From Chimonanthus salicifolius (lineage: Eukaryota > Streptophyta > Magnoliopsida > Laurales > Calycanthaceae): a stretch of 64,000 bases of DNA. Below the pieces are notes generated by a model. The model ran no database searches, was not told the origin of the DNA, and saw only the letters and a program-made list of their open reading frames with translations. Positions 12,421-24,973 of this stretch are shown in pieces. Where the stretch lies: contig CM023539.1 in the NCBI GenBank assembly GCA_013350335.1, forward strand, positions 40,224,631-40,288,630, written 5' to 3'. Both the position numbers and the translations under genes were made by a program. The number at the start of each line of letters is the position of its first letter. Positions within the stretch are counted from its first letter, which is position 1.

Positions 12421-13591
12421 CTTTAATATTTGATTAATAGTTTGTATGAGTGCTTGCTTTTAAACAACATTGATCTAAATTGATCCATGTATTTCATTCA
12501 TTGCTTGAAAAGAGACATATTGCTTTGTTCAAATTGCTGGGCAGAATAAGGGTTGGAATTGCTTGTATGTTTTATTTTATTATGACCGAACAGAATTTTT
12601 GAAGCATTTGTCTGTGAAATGCAATGAAATGGACAGGTACCGAGTCATATTAGGAATAAAAGCCAAATGGGCTCCAACTTAGAAGCTGGCTTATGTGTAT
12701 ATAGATCTGGTATGTAAAGCTGCAATCTGGTGGGTCATGGATGCGGGCCTACTATGTGTAATGTAAGAATGTGCTGATTCTGTAGATTCGGGTGGACCTG
12801 GAATCATTTTATGAATATAAATAGTTAAAAGTACCAAACATTTCCCCATGATACAAGTGGAGCATTTGGTGATTGATTTGGGGAAAATTCTAGAGAGATT
12901 TCTCAGGTCTCTCCATTTAGAGAGGTTGCTCTTTAAATATTGAGATGGGCAACATATTTTTGATGAAATATGTAAAGAGAGTTGAAATGGGCTTACATAT
13001 TTTTTTATGGAATATGTAGAGAATGACAATAACATTGGTTTTGTAAAATTTGAGCTATCTAATCATATTGGCCTCGTGATTTTAGAGTTGGAAATTTTGA
13101 TTGCTATAATGTCATTGATTTTTTATAGTCCATTTCATTTAGCTATGATGATTAGATTGAAGAGTTTTACTCCATCTATCTAACTGATGTGCAGTCTTCC
13201 TATTGAAAATGAATACTCCAATCTCTCTAGACCTACCCATGATTTAAATGCTTACTGCTTTACCATGGGTCAATAAATTGATGCTCTATGTCGTTTATAA
13301 AAAAAAAAAAAGGTTTCATCTCACCGTTTTCATGTTTTGTCACCAAACTGATTGAATTGGTTACTGCTTCTGGGTACTGTTGATAGGTTTAAAATGTGCC
13401 CATCTTTGGATTTCTAGGTGAAGATTTGCATCTGGGTTGCATATTTTGAAGTAAACTCTAAAACACTACATTTTGAGGATTAATCATAAATCTCTAAACT
13501 TGTGTCTTATGGGCATCGACTTTCGAGCAGGTAGCCGTTATCAAGAATTTCTTGTATTTTGATTAGTATGTAAACTATGAGTTGTGGTTCT
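12421..13591. other. Intergenic, nothing recognised
   Basis: A/T-rich sequence without long frames, tRNA signatures or repeat structure I can identify. It lies between the FBL4 3' end and SINE copy A. Confidence 0.5.
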
Positions 13592-13745
13592 CATATGGGT
13601 GTAGTTCAATTGGTTGTCTCCCGTCTCAGGAAGTGGGAGGTTGTGAGTTCGAACTCCTATGGCCTAACATTGGTGTACCTTAGGGGTAGTGGGCTACGCT
13701 GGGTATCCCGCGGTTTTTTACACGTTAATTCAAAAAAAATATATA
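13592..13745 (+). mobile_element. tRNA-derived SINE, copy A
   Basis: The head has a tRNA-like A box (GTGTAGTTCAATTGG) and B box (GAGTTCGAACTCC); the body shares GGCCTAAC...GGTGTACCTTAGGGGTAGTGGG with the copies at 25231 and 30544, and it ends in an A-rich tail. No clear TSD is seen. Confidence 0.85.
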
Positions 13746-13750
13746 TAACA

Positions 13751-15904
13751 TTAATGGAGTAATGGACTAGTAATTTTTTTTAGAAAAAAAAAAGTACTGA
13801 ATTTTGTATGTAATGTCCACTTTCTTTTTTGGAGGCTCATTTACATGGAAACTCATTTCAATTCATACATGTGTTTTTGCAGATATTTTTTCTTTCCAAT
13901 TTCTTATTTATGCCTTGATTATTGTACTCTTTGAGATCGAATCGCGACATAGCTCTTGCTAGAGATTGGATCATCAATGCCTCGTGGCTATGTTTCTCCT
14001 ACCTGATTCCTGATTTCATTTACTGTGCCATGAAGAACAAAATGTTGTTCAAGTGAAGTAGTAAAGTTTCTCTAATTGATGAAACAGTGCTTATTAAAGA
14101 AAGGTGAAATACAAACTTTTCTCATTCTCTCTTAGAATGGGAGATATAACTAGAGTAACATGTCAGAATGAGATAACAAACAAAGACCACTCAACAGGTC
14201 CTACTGATTTTGACAACTATTATTGCAAGTGGAAGAATAAAGAAAATGTTCCACAATCATTTGAGGCTTTAAAAGAAAATGTTGCACACCTTCGAGAAGG
14301 GTCGATAGGGTTTTGTCATTGATAATGAAGTCAGTCCAAAGAGAGAACTTGTGTGATGAAGTAGGCTAAGAGGACCCATGAGCATCAATGCTGTCCCATT
14401 GCAATCACTTGAGTGGGGCATTTTGAAAACAGATGGAACTGAACTTAGAATATAACAGGATGGGGGCATATTCTAAATTAGAGATTAAATTCTTTGGCAA
14501 CGATGAATTCAATAAAGTGTAAAACAAGTACAAATAGCAAACATTTTACAATTCAAGATACAACTCTAATGAGGCTATGTTGGTCGAAAGAAGATAATAA
14601 CAAGTACGAGATGTTCACTCGGGCACTCGTGCATACCTCGGTATAGGGCCTCCCAAATGAAGTGGTGATGGATTCATTAGAATGATCTTTCTTTCAATTT
14701 GTTGTCCACCAAAAATCAATATGATTAGATTGATCAAGTTATGATTTTAAAGACTATAAAATTTAGAGATTAAAAAAATAATTTAAAATGATAAAATTGT
14801 GAGAGCTTTAAAAATATTTCTTGATTAATTCAATCATAGTGATTTTTTTACGGACAACTTTATTGAATTAAAGACCATTTTAACAGCTATCACCACCTCT
14901 TTTGGTGTGTCCTATGTCTAGGTGCACGCAGTAATACTGTGTGATCCAATGTATAGATAAACATTTCATATAACAAATTGGATTGAGATTGGAGATACAA
15001 GTTTGGTTGGACTTCACCCAAATGCAAATGACCTAAGCTGAATTTGGGTTCTCTTGGGTAGGGGTGATTCAGTTTGAAGTTGCGTGTTAGGGTTGATTTT
15101 ATTGAAAATTTGGCTGTGTTAGGACCCTAAGTATTGAGTTGAATCTGACAAGAGTCTACCAATCCCAATTTCTTTTAGAAGTACTGTCTCTAATTTATTA
15201 GTGTATTCTACTGCTGATTTCTTCTTGCTTCTTTTCCTGATGATAAGAATAAGATCTTGAGGTAAGAGTTGGATAAACTTTCTTAAAATATGCATGTTAT
15301 TATGTTTCGTAATCCTAGTTAAAGCTTATAATTATCTTGTACTCCACTCAACCTAGCCAAAGGGCTGGTTGGGATCAATAAAAATGGTTCAAGTTAATTT
15401 CCTATTGGATGTTTATATTGAAAACTTGACAAACTTGAGTTAGCACTGAGAGTAATAAACACTGAGTTGGATGAATTGAGAAGTGGTGACCCTAGCCTTA
15501 AAGAATAGAATGCTCTTCAAGCAATGTACAAACTTTACTAGTTCTCTGTTTCAATCCATGGTATCAGTCAACTGTGTGGAATTCTTATCTCCTTGTCATT
15601 TACAAAAGTGGGAAGTGGGAAATGAGAAGGGACAGAAAAAGGCTAGAAAAGGGACTATCACCTTAGATCTTTGAGGTGAAATCAAGTAAGGAATGTGTAC
15701 TGTTAGAAAGTTACAATGTGACTTGCATCTCTCTCTACTTCACTTCTACGCTAACCCTTCTCCAAAGAAAGAATCAGAAACAGTGTAACTTCTTCCCTTG
15801 CAATAAATCTTCATTCCATCTCCTTATAGCAAGAGTAAGGCAAGCTTTGTTCCCTTCTCAGCCTCTTACAACACCACCAACCCCCCCCCCCAAAAAAAAA
15901 AAAA
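13751..15904. other. Intergenic sequence upstream of the 226 aa gene
   Basis: Short frames only, none with a recognisable family. The last part (about 15,700-15,900) presumably carries promoter and 5' UTR of the 15,905 gene and ends in a C run followed by an A run right before the ATG. Confidence 0.45.
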
Positions 15905-16585
15905 ATGAAGAACAACCAACAAGAGCCTCTTGGTATTTGCTATAAGCTCTTCAGATTGATCATGAACAGTCTTGCCTTCCAAAGTCTCAAGCGTATTACT
16001 CTGGGGTGTCGCAGTGACCATGAAATGGATACTGTGCCCATCTTGATTAAAACCATAAACCAAAATGGTGCTCATTCCGCAGTAGATGGCTCGATTGATC
16101 CCATAGATGACTTGGTTGAGGTTGAAGGCATTGACAATTTTGCTAATGCAAGCACTGTTGAGGACTACAGACTCTCTTCAGTTCTACCCACTTGGACCGA
16201 TGCACACAAGCAGGACTATGTCTTAGCAGTCCCAAATCAAAATCCAAATGGTCTAATCGATCGTGTCGTGAAGAAGGTCGGTAACAATTCAAGAGTGCTA
16301 AAGGACCAGGTGCATGAAATAGACCTGCAACCAATGCAAGACATAAAAATAGATAAAAGGGTCCAAATTCAAGGTAATGGAGACATGAAGAATCCTGTGG
16401 ACATAAATGGCGATGCTTTCAACAGTGACGAACGAAGTAATTACATAAACATGAGCATCGATGCACAGGCAGAGCGATTTATCAGGGAAAAATTGGCTAA
16501 TTTAAGGACTACAACTATCAATGAATCAAGATCAGGTGCTCCTCATGAGAAGAAGAAGTCCCACCCTCAAATTCAACTCCTTTAG
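15905..16585 (+). CDS. Plant-specific unknown protein with DUF761-like C-terminal motif
   Basis: One uninterrupted frame of 226 codons. The N-terminus (LGICYKLFRLIMNSLAFQSL) is basic and hydrophobic, as in the small plant proteins once called cotton fibre or DUF761 proteins. The middle is acidic and low in structure. The C-terminal part has SIDAQAERFIREKLANLR, similar to the DUF761 pattern (A-E-x-F-I-R-x-F/K-x-x-x-x-R). Family members are uncharacterised. The ATG directly follows a C run and a 13-base A run, which would be an unusual leader. The first ATG was chosen because the whole frame from it is open and the N-terminus looks family-like. The family link is tentative; that it is a real gene rests on length, composition and absence of transposon features. 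Confidence 0.6.
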   Translation: MKNNQQEPLGICYKLFRLIMNSLAFQSLKRITLGCRSDHEMDTVPILIKTINQNGAHSAVDGSIDPIDDLVEVEGIDNFANASTVEDYRLSSVLPTWTDAHKQDYVLAVPNQNPNGLIDRVVKKVGNNSRVLKDQVHEIDLQPMQDIKIDKRVQIQGNGDMKNPVDINGDAFNSDERSNYINMSIDAQAERFIREKLANLRTTTINESRSGAPHEKKKSHPQIQLL

Positions 16586-17989
16586 ATTCGTAGAATAAGG
16601 TATTGATGTTCTCCGGTTTACATGCATATTTATACGTATGTAAATGTGAATCCCTTAATGTGCAAATGAATGGACATGATTCAATTTGTGATCATATTCA
16701 ACTCAGAAGAAAATTCACTCTCATCAACTTATTTTCAAAATAGAGGTAGCAACTGCTACTTATTATCTGTGAATATAATGGTTATGGTTTCAACTATTCT
16801 TCCTTTCTTTATGCAGTGTTTGGAATACAATATGCTCTAACTTAAATGGCCATAAAAACCATGAAAATACTTGGTTTTTTTTTTTTTTTTTTAATTTTAA
16901 ATCCATCTATCTTGGAATGTCAAAGAAATGGAAATAGATTGAATTGCATAAATCCTTCCTGCCAAACAACTAGTATTGTTATGACTAAACCTACTTTTCT
17001 TTCTAGGTGATTGTTATTGTTAGCACAATCACACATTCTTGCACGCAACATGTATGAAAGATCAAGCAAGAATTAGTTTCAATGGTTCTGATCTGTGATG
17101 AGACCAGTTACACATTAGGTGGGCCATATTGAATTTGGATGTTTGATACTTTTTTTTTTTTCTAATGCTCACAAAAACATTTGCTTTTTGAGTGGACCAA
17201 CCCAAATACTTGGTTAGGAAATCCATATGACAGGCCCTTTGATAATCGGGGATTCAGTGGATGAGAGCATTGGCTTAATAATACCCTAATTTATCCATTT
17301 TACATTTCCAAAATAACCTGAGTTATCTATTTTCATATGTCATCAGCCATTGATACATCCAGATTTTGGTGAGAGTCAATTAGGCGATAATCAGGGCCAT
17401 GTTTCATCCTTACGAACCTTTCATGAATAACCAAACTGCACACACCTCCATTTGATTTCTTCCAACTATGGGGTTTTTTGTTGAAAGAAAGAGATGATCA
17501 GTATCTCATCCATCTTTTTGTGGGCTTTATGTTAAGTTGGTCTTGAGAGAGGAATGTTCCTGGCCCAAGAATCACTCTTGAAATGGTTTGCAATGATCAA
17601 AGACGAGGCGACATGACCGAGTTCTGAATGACAGTGTGATCCTAATGGAAGCACCTTACAATGATAAACTTGATCAAATGCTTAGACATGCTCAAGTGGT
17701 GAAAATTACAACAGGCATTGAGTAGACATGGCTTGAAACAGAGGAAATACGAATTTAACCGATTAATCGGATGGACTGATCATGAGAATAAATTGGTTGA
17801 TTGGTAAGTACTGAATGTATGAATCAGTATGTTATCCACATAACCTACTTTACTTCTGACTACTGTCTTACATACATGGATGCTGATCATCAGCCCCACT
17901 AAGAGACCCAAAAGTTCAAATAAAAAATGGAAAAAAAGGGCGTTCTTCATAATTTTATACATGGAAAAATTACCAATACCCAGAATGTT

Positions 17990-18027
<38 letters not shown>

Positions 18028-18177
18028 CTCTTATTAACATGCCATCAGAGGTCAAGCACATTTACATGAGCCCATCCATGGTTTGCAACTTCTAGACAGA
18101 ACTCCTTTCTCTTCTTTAGCTCCCCCAATAAACAAGCCCATTAGAAGGCTCTCTGTGGCTCTCTCTGTCTCTTACTC
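16586..18177. other. Intergenic region between convergent genes
   Basis: No gene seen. It contains a T-run near 16,875 and a CT microsatellite at 17,992-18,021, and should hold the 3' UTRs of the 15,905 gene and of the minus-strand GATL gene. Confidence 0.5.
17992..18021. repeat. (CT)n microsatellite
   Basis: About 14 uninterrupted CT units, about 160 bp beyond the GATL stop codon. Confidence 0.95.
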
Positions 18178-19231
18178 TCATTCTTCTAGAGTGGGTGTTA
18201 AAGATCTATAGAGATCATATGGGGCCCAGAGATGGTCAACAATACAAGGCTTCCTAGAGTCCAATCTCAACCAAGGCTTCCCTTTTCCACTCCAGTGGAG
18301 AAGGCTAATTGGGCCTGGATGAAGGCTCCTACATTTGCCTAAAAGGTTGTCACCACCCAACCCATGTTGGTTCCACCTATGGTCCACAGCTTTGATATCC
18401 CCTGCCAACAGAAGTAAGAAAGGTGGCAAAGAACCCAAGTGATATATCCTCCTCTGCTTCTGTATAACCATCCATTCCTCAACCTTCTCTGTGTAATGAC
18501 CCTGTCTCCATTTATCGACATCGATGACCATCACCCCTGTATTGAAGTAACAGGGCTTCCTATTCTTAAATATTGCAGCTAAAACAGGATCCGACCAGAA
18601 TGCGTCGTTGAAGTAGTTTGTGAAGTTTGCATGGCAATATTCAGGTGCAGCCACCACCTTGTCACCCAACTCCACTTCCCACAGATTGCGGATGTCATCC
18701 ACCACGATGATGTCCGAGTCGAGGTAGATGATCCGTCTCACCTCCGGTGGGATAATGTCACCGAGGATAGATGCGCGCGTAGTTCAACGGCTGGTCCAAT
18801 GCTTGCCGGATTGACTTGGAGATCTTCCCCTTAACGCGGTTGGAGTTGAAGTGATAGACCTTGAAGTTGAGGTAGGGGAAGGTGGACTTGATGCTCGTCG
18901 ATAGATCGGACTCGAACCGTGAAGAGAGGAAGTAGAATGCAATGTTCTCCGGGCACGAGGTGTGTTGTAAGATAGAAAGAACTGCTGCCATGGTCCCTCT
19001 TAGGTAGTTCACGTCGAGGGTCATGACGATGTGGATGTTGTCCTCAGCTGTGTGGCCACATTCATCGCCATTGCGAAATTCAGGAGCCTCCCTGAACACA
19101 GGGAAGTCAGGTGATGGTTTGCGGATAATGCCGACACGAATGCCAGTTGTGGTGGTGGCCACGCAGTGGAGGAGGAAGAAGGACAGGAGGCCAAGGAGTT
19201 GTTGGTAGGAGGGACTCCATGAGGAGGCCAT
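18178..19231 (-). pseudogene. GATL9: Galacturonosyltransferase-like (GATL, GT8) protein, single-exon, one-base frameshift
   Basis: The frame from ATG 19,231 encodes an N-terminal hydrophobic signal/anchor (LLGLLSFFLLHCVATTTTG), then the GT8 fold start (NIHIVMTLDVNYLRGTMAAV) to [11 protein letters not shown]. The rest, in a frame shifted by one, carries the metal-binding DxD motif in [38 protein letters not shown] and [19 protein letters not shown], ending at TGA 18,178-18,180. Removing one G of the GG at 18,765-18,766 restores a 350-codon protein, the usual GATL length. GATLs are Golgi GT8 proteins linked to pectin and xylan synthesis; the wording is closest to Arabidopsis GATL8-10. All catalytic motifs survive and only one lesion is present, so a sequencing or assembly error is as likely as a very young pseudogene. 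Confidence 0.85.
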
Positions 19232-22036
19232 CCTGCCTTATGTGTGCAGAAAGAGCTAGAATTAAAGATCAAAATGGAAGAGACAGAGTAGCCATTGCAG
19301 GTTTGTTAAGAGAAGGTTTAGGAGACGTTGGAAATGGTTGATGAAAAACAAGGGAAAAGGTGGTGGGTGTGATTCTGAGGAAGGGAAGAAAGGTCGGAGT
19401 TTGTGTCTGTAAAAAGAAAAAACAAAATTTTCCTTCCATTTTTTCATGTTATTCTTCAAAGATTTTTTCCCCCTTTTTTGGAAAATTGAGTCAATATTTC
19501 CACTCTCTAGTTTCCTATATTTAAATGGTGTCAACCTAAGTCAATTCTTCTTCTATTTTTCCTGTGCCATTGATTGAAAAAGGGTAGAAGAAATGGTCTT
19601 TGCAAGTCTCCTCCATGCATGGCAAGTTCCAAGCTGGTTGGTTGGCCTCCTTTACTTCTTTTATTAGGCTTCTTTTCTAGGGTGGAAATAAGAAAGGCCC
19701 ATGAGTTGTTCAAACCCTACATGGTCTTGACTCTTAATTAAGGATTTAAATTTTAAATACCATACAGTGGTGTACACTGCCCGAGAGAAATTATCTAATT
19801 GTTTATAAAAATTAGTGTGAACTTTCAATCAAAACTTTTGAGTTCAAAAAAAAAAAAAAAATGGTTAAGTTTCAGTTTTTAAATTTATCCAATAATTCAA
19901 CTAGAGGATTTTAATTGAAAATTTATAAAAATCAGTTGTGAACCGATTCATAAGGATAATTTCTCATCCTCAAGGACCACACCTGCCAGACAAAAAAGTT
20001 TTTTAAAAAGAAAAATTGAAAATTAAAAGATATTAAAACTAATGCTTAAAAAATAGATGGAGAGACGGAAGGTAAGAAGAGGAAGAAAAAATGGCTTATA
20101 GTTAAAAAAAAAAAGTGATCTATTTGTATCCCTTAAACTTCAATGACTCGGTACTGAGTTTTGAGAATGATACACATACTCTTAATATTATGGAAACTTT
20201 GTTTACCATTATTCTTCTAAATATTTTACTTGGGTTCAAATCTTGTTGATACTTATTTTAACCTGGAAGAGTTGGTGTGACGGTTAAGAATCCGTCTAAA
20301 AAATAAAAATTGATTTTTTTTTCTCTTAAAAAAATAAGAAAGAAAAAACATGTCTTAACAATTACATCATTAGCAAGAAGAGCCAGCATTCTTGTGTCAC
20401 TGAAGTCAGGGTACGTGACTTGGGTCTAGAGTGGTGGCCCAATTACTAATTTGCTAGGGCTCATCGAGTTGAGTTGAGACACCTGTGTCATTGTTATAAT
20501 AATAATAATATGATTATGTTAAATTTGATGAGATACGATAAAATAGATACAAAATATAGGTGGCACGTTGTAAGTGCCATGGATCTATAATCTCTTATTG
20601 ACATTCTGACTTGGCATGAACATGTTACACCTGGATTGAGTGGGCCTCCAATTCAATTGACGGCTCAGATTACCTGGTGGCTTATAATTCCAAACCAATT
20701 GAGTGATATAGTATTAAAATTCATTTATTTCCATTACTATCCTTATTCCAATTGTGTTAAAATAATTTTTTTTTCACTTTTGCCATTACCCAATTTGAAG
20801 ATTAAAAAAGAAAAAAAAATGAGTAAGTGAGGGAAAATTTGCTTATCAAACAAAATTCATTATTAGAATGAAACCATTTTCTATTCTATTTGATATACAA
20901 GTCCTAAAACATATTATATTTTTTTAGACGAATACCTTTCTAATAGAATAAAGAAGCCAATTCAATTTAAATAAGTTTGATAAATTAAATAGTTTAATTG
21001 GCCAAATTAGTATGATATGGCAACTTAATAATTCATAAATTATCTTCGCAGGACTAATATCATATGTAACTAATGAAGATCTAGGGTTTTAACTGTAATC
21101 TGCACACTTCCAAAGATCATCGACGAAAAAAATAATAAACATTTATATTGTTGCTAATCCAATGGATCACACTCCTAAGGACTTTCCCTCTCTAATTCCA
21201 TGGTAATATAAGGTTCCACCAATGTCTAGATGACATGTGGAATTATTACATCACATAAGGAAAAAGAAAATGCAAAATGACATCATAATCCTCATTGGGC
21301 TTGGGCGAAATTGGCTAGTCATGGAGCATGCAATCCCAACCATCCATCTCGAATCCTTGCTTAAATGGAGAGCTTCCCATCTTGTGCATTCCTCATTCAC
21401 ACGCCAATGAGCGAGGAATAATTCTAAATTTGAGTTGTTAAAATCAAGCTTGTGGTCTATCCCTAGCTTGCACGCCTATGGATTGACAAATTGGAGGGAT
21501 TCCTTGCCATGTGGATGATGACATGGCGTCCACATGTGCAATGATGTGGCTGATGAGGTGTAAATTAGTCCATGTAGACTTCATTGCTGCAAATGGGCCT
21601 TCTAGAGTGGGCTTTTGAAGCCTAAAACATGGCAAAACAGGCCTATATTCATATCTTCATCATTTGGACTTAAATGGAGTGAAACTAGGCCCATTGGAAA
21701 GCTTACAAGGTCCTCTCTTTCCTCCACCAATCCTCTCTAGGAATTTGAGTGCAATTTCTTCTACTTGATCTGATTGGGTCCGATCATCTTCATAGAGAAC
21801 TTCATGGTTGATTGTGATGGCATAACCCACCCCTTCACTAATAGAGAGAAAGAGCCCACCATCCAACTATCAATTAGATGGATCAAAGATGCATCTTAAT
21901 AAATAACAACCATTGGTGGATAAAAGATTTTTAACAAATACCTAGAATCAACTTGATTTTTGTCTTGCTCTTAAAATGCATCTTAATTTATGTTGATCAT
22001 TAAAATATTCTTTTAAAGATAATTAGTAATTAGGCC
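19232..22036. other. Intergenic, GATL upstream region, no gene seen
   Basis: The first few hundred bases should carry the GATL promoter on the minus strand. The rest is A/T-rich with short frames only. Confidence 0.45.
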
Positions 22037-22516
22037 TGTGATGACCTGACCTGACTTGACTCGACCCAAGATAATATTGTTCTCTATGGGCCTCCATGGA
22101 TCCTCAAGGTTTTACTTTGGACCAAGCCTACTTGCCTAGGCCCAAAAGGCTTCATCCATGGGAAGGTATCTCCACTCTTTTAAACCCTTCATCACCTCAG
22201 CTAGCTGGGTGGGTATTACAATCCATCCCCTTAAGACGGCTCTGTCATATCACACAGATAGAGGGTCCACACAGGCCAAGAGTATAACTATGCTCTGATA
22301 CTATTTGTAATGACCTGACCTGACCTGACCCAGGATGATATTGTTTGTTTTGGACACCACGGACCCATACAGTTTTGTTTCTGGGCGCAGTACACTTGGC
22401 CAAGTCCAAAAGGTCTCATCCATGGAAAGGGTGTTTTCCCTCTCTTAAACCCTCCATCACCCCAGCTAGCTGGACGATGTGGGACTTTGTCGGCTCTCAA
22501 CTGGGTGGGTATTACA
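22037..22516 (-). mobile_element. TRIM element, complete, reverse orientation
   Basis: Two LTRs (22037-22220 and 22306-22516) start TGTRATGACCTGACC and end GGGTATTACA in plus orientation. Between them on the minus strand lie a PBS-like AGTATCAGAG (22294-22303, one mismatch to the standard PBS) and a short purine tract, GTCTTAAGGGGATGG, next to the left LTR. The internal part is about 85 bp. Body words such as CCCAAAAGGC, CCATGGAAAGG and CAGCTAGCTGG match the copy at 5382. No perfect TSD was found. Confidence 0.8.
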
Positions 22517-23830
22517 CAATCAACTTGATTTTAACTTACGCTTAATTTAGAATGTCGTTTTAACTTTACGGTATGTGCATGTGCTTTTTATTGTTCATCT
22601 CACCTAGACATGAACATATGTCAACTTTTGATTTTGTTGCATTATAATGGTAAGTTTGTTGAATTTTAAAAAATATTTAATAAAAATAAATTATTTAAGT
22701 TTTAAAATTTTGGAGGGAAACTTTATTTGAAGACACGAAGGAATTAAATATCAAAAACAAGTTTTAAAAACTCTTTCACTATTTTTCAAAATCAATTTCC
22801 ATGTTTTCATGAGTTCCACATTTGACAATAGCAATTTTTTTTTTTGCAAAACTTGGAGAGGCATTTATACACAGTTTCATACTTTTCATATTTGTTTTAG
22901 AATTTAAGAGACATAAATTGGATCAATGAGCGGACCACAAAGTGACATTGGTGCTTTTATGAGGTGCATTTTGCTGTTAGGATAAAATTTGGGCCAATAT
23001 TTCGAGATTATCTCGACTGAAATTTATATTATAAATTTTATGAAATCTTTCACATTTTTTTGAAAATTTTAAAAGGTGACCTATATACATGAAATATGAA
23101 AAAAAATAAATTTGTTTGAATTTCAGCTAAAAGTTGAAATATTGGTCTACAAAAATGCTTGAATGAATTCCACTCATTTACAAGAAGCTTAGGTTTGTTC
23201 AACTTATTTGAAAATGGCATTCTATTCTGATCTCGAATCTTATTTTTGAGTTGAGTTAATAATATTCATTGGTAAATTCTTGGGACAAACTGAGTTTTGA
23301 TTGGATATTGAATTGTAGGTTAGATTTTATTTAAAAAAAAAAAAAATAGACAACACCTTATCAATCTATTAGTCGATATGTATTCATTTGTTAAACAGGG
23401 TGAAAAAGGTAGAGAGAATTGAGTTTATCGGCCGATATATCGGCATGGCCGATTTTTTAACCCCTGCCTTATCTATCTATTAGTCTATTTGTATTCATTT
23501 GTTAAACGGGGTGAAAAGGTCGAGAGAATGGAGCTCTTTTTTCTATAGAATTAGACATTCCTATCCCTACATTCATCCAATATCAATCGGTTGTTCAATT
23601 GAGTGACCATTTAAATCGTAGTTTAAAAAGCCAAAAGAATTTAAAGACTCAATAAATATTTAAATTCAGCGAGTCAATAAATTTTACAAAGTTTTTCTCA
23701 AACGAATTCAAAAACTCATATCAATAAGACTTCAACTAAGTCTGAGCTTCAAAATTTTGAACTAGATAATTCACAAAGACAACCGGTTAAATTGATAAGG
23801 AAATCCTTACTCCTATTTTATTGCATTGAA
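22517..23830. other. Intergenic A/T-rich region with a short-spaced duplication
   Basis: No gene. About 65 bp at 23352-23420 (CTATTAGTCGATATGTATTC onward) is repeated at 23466-23530, with a short block of TATCGGCCGATA words between the copies (23427-23460). Confidence 0.55.
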
Positions 23831-24175
23831 TAGGGTGAAACTCGGGTCGGGTTATGAAAGTCGGGTCAGTGGGTTGGGTCGGGTTATGAAGTCAGAAATC
23901 CACATGAATTTGGGTCGGGTTGAGTTGAGAGATTTTTAAGTTAACCCGATCCGACTCGATCAAACCCGACCCGACCCGATAAATAGTAGGCTAAAGTAGG
24001 TTCAAAATGCAGTTCAGGTCTGGTTTCAGGTTGAGTCGGGTTATAATTTGGGTCGGGTCGGGTTAAGACGTCCGAGTTAAAAGTTCGGGTCGGGTTAGGC
24101 CGGTTCCATATACTAGTAATTCGGACCGAGTTGGGTTTTAAAAACCCGACCCGACCATGCCCGATTTCAGCCCTA
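23831..24175. mobile_element. MITE-like element built from GGGTCGGGTT / AACCCGACCC words
   Basis: Ends are TAGGGTGAAACTCGGG and, reverse-complemented, TAGGGCTGAAATCGGG, so terminal inverted repeats of about 16 bp with one gap and one mismatch. Inside, GGGTCGGGTT and its complement recur about ten times in 345 bp. TAGGG-type ends suggest a hAT-like MITE. Flanks share ATTGA but not at perfectly aligned positions. Confidence 0.6.
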
Positions 24176-24380
24176 ATTGATAATATTAATATTAGCCTAA
24201 GACGATGATATAAACAGCTGAGACATTTTTAGAGAAGTTAGTCTTTATTTTTAACCTATTTTTATAAAAAATTAAAAAAATAATGGCTCGTTGATTGGTA
24301 TTCTATTTATTAAATTGATCCTATTGAAGCATGTTTGCAATTGACCATTTGTCTAGAATTCAGATGCAACAATCTACCAT

Positions 24381-24780
24381 GTCAATCGTTTGGATCATAA
24401 AAACAAGGATCAATGTAATAGCACTTAGAAATAATTTAAACTATAATAATAAGCATAGAATCATCATTTGGTTGTATTGTAAATTAGATATCCCTTCTCT
24501 TTATATTTACAACTTGTAGTCTCTCGACCCTACAAGATCTATTTAAAATATTTTATAATCTATTTATTAATGCTCTATTCAAACAATTGTATGGATGGTG
24601 ACATTGATTAGTGGTGTTATGTTGGCAAATGTGGCCATGTCGAGTTTGGAGATGGCCAAAGATCCTTGCATCCAAAACCCTAATCATAATTTGGATTAAA
24701 AGGTGATTATGATAGAAAATATCAAAAAGATCTTTCGTTTTATTACATAATTGCTATACTATTAATCTATATGCAAGTAA
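24381..24780 (+). repeat. Segmental duplication, copy 1 (upstream of the defensin-like gene)
   Basis: The sequence from GTCAATCGTTTGGATCATAA to TAATCTATATGCAAGTA is repeated with substitutions and indels at 29472-30130. This copy lacks the MITE that interrupts the other (empty site CCTTGCATCC near 24,664). Confidence 0.85.
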
Positions 24781-24973
24781 AATAGCTAGTTCAATTCATG
24801 AATGACATAAATTAAGGCAAGATAATCTCATGCAAATTATGAGCCCCTAATTGTTTGCTCACATTACAATCCTATAAATATTGTTTTCTCGCAATATGTG
24901 GTCACACAATTTCAAAAGCAAATCCATACTGGGAAGATAAAATCAATTAGTTTTTTTTTTTTTTTTTCTGGAA

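Noticed and set aside
13592..13660. Possible tRNA gene (A and B boxes present)
   Set aside because: The same head is joined to a shared non-tRNA body and A tail in four places, two with 14-15 bp TSDs, so it is a SINE; no complete cloverleaf is seen.
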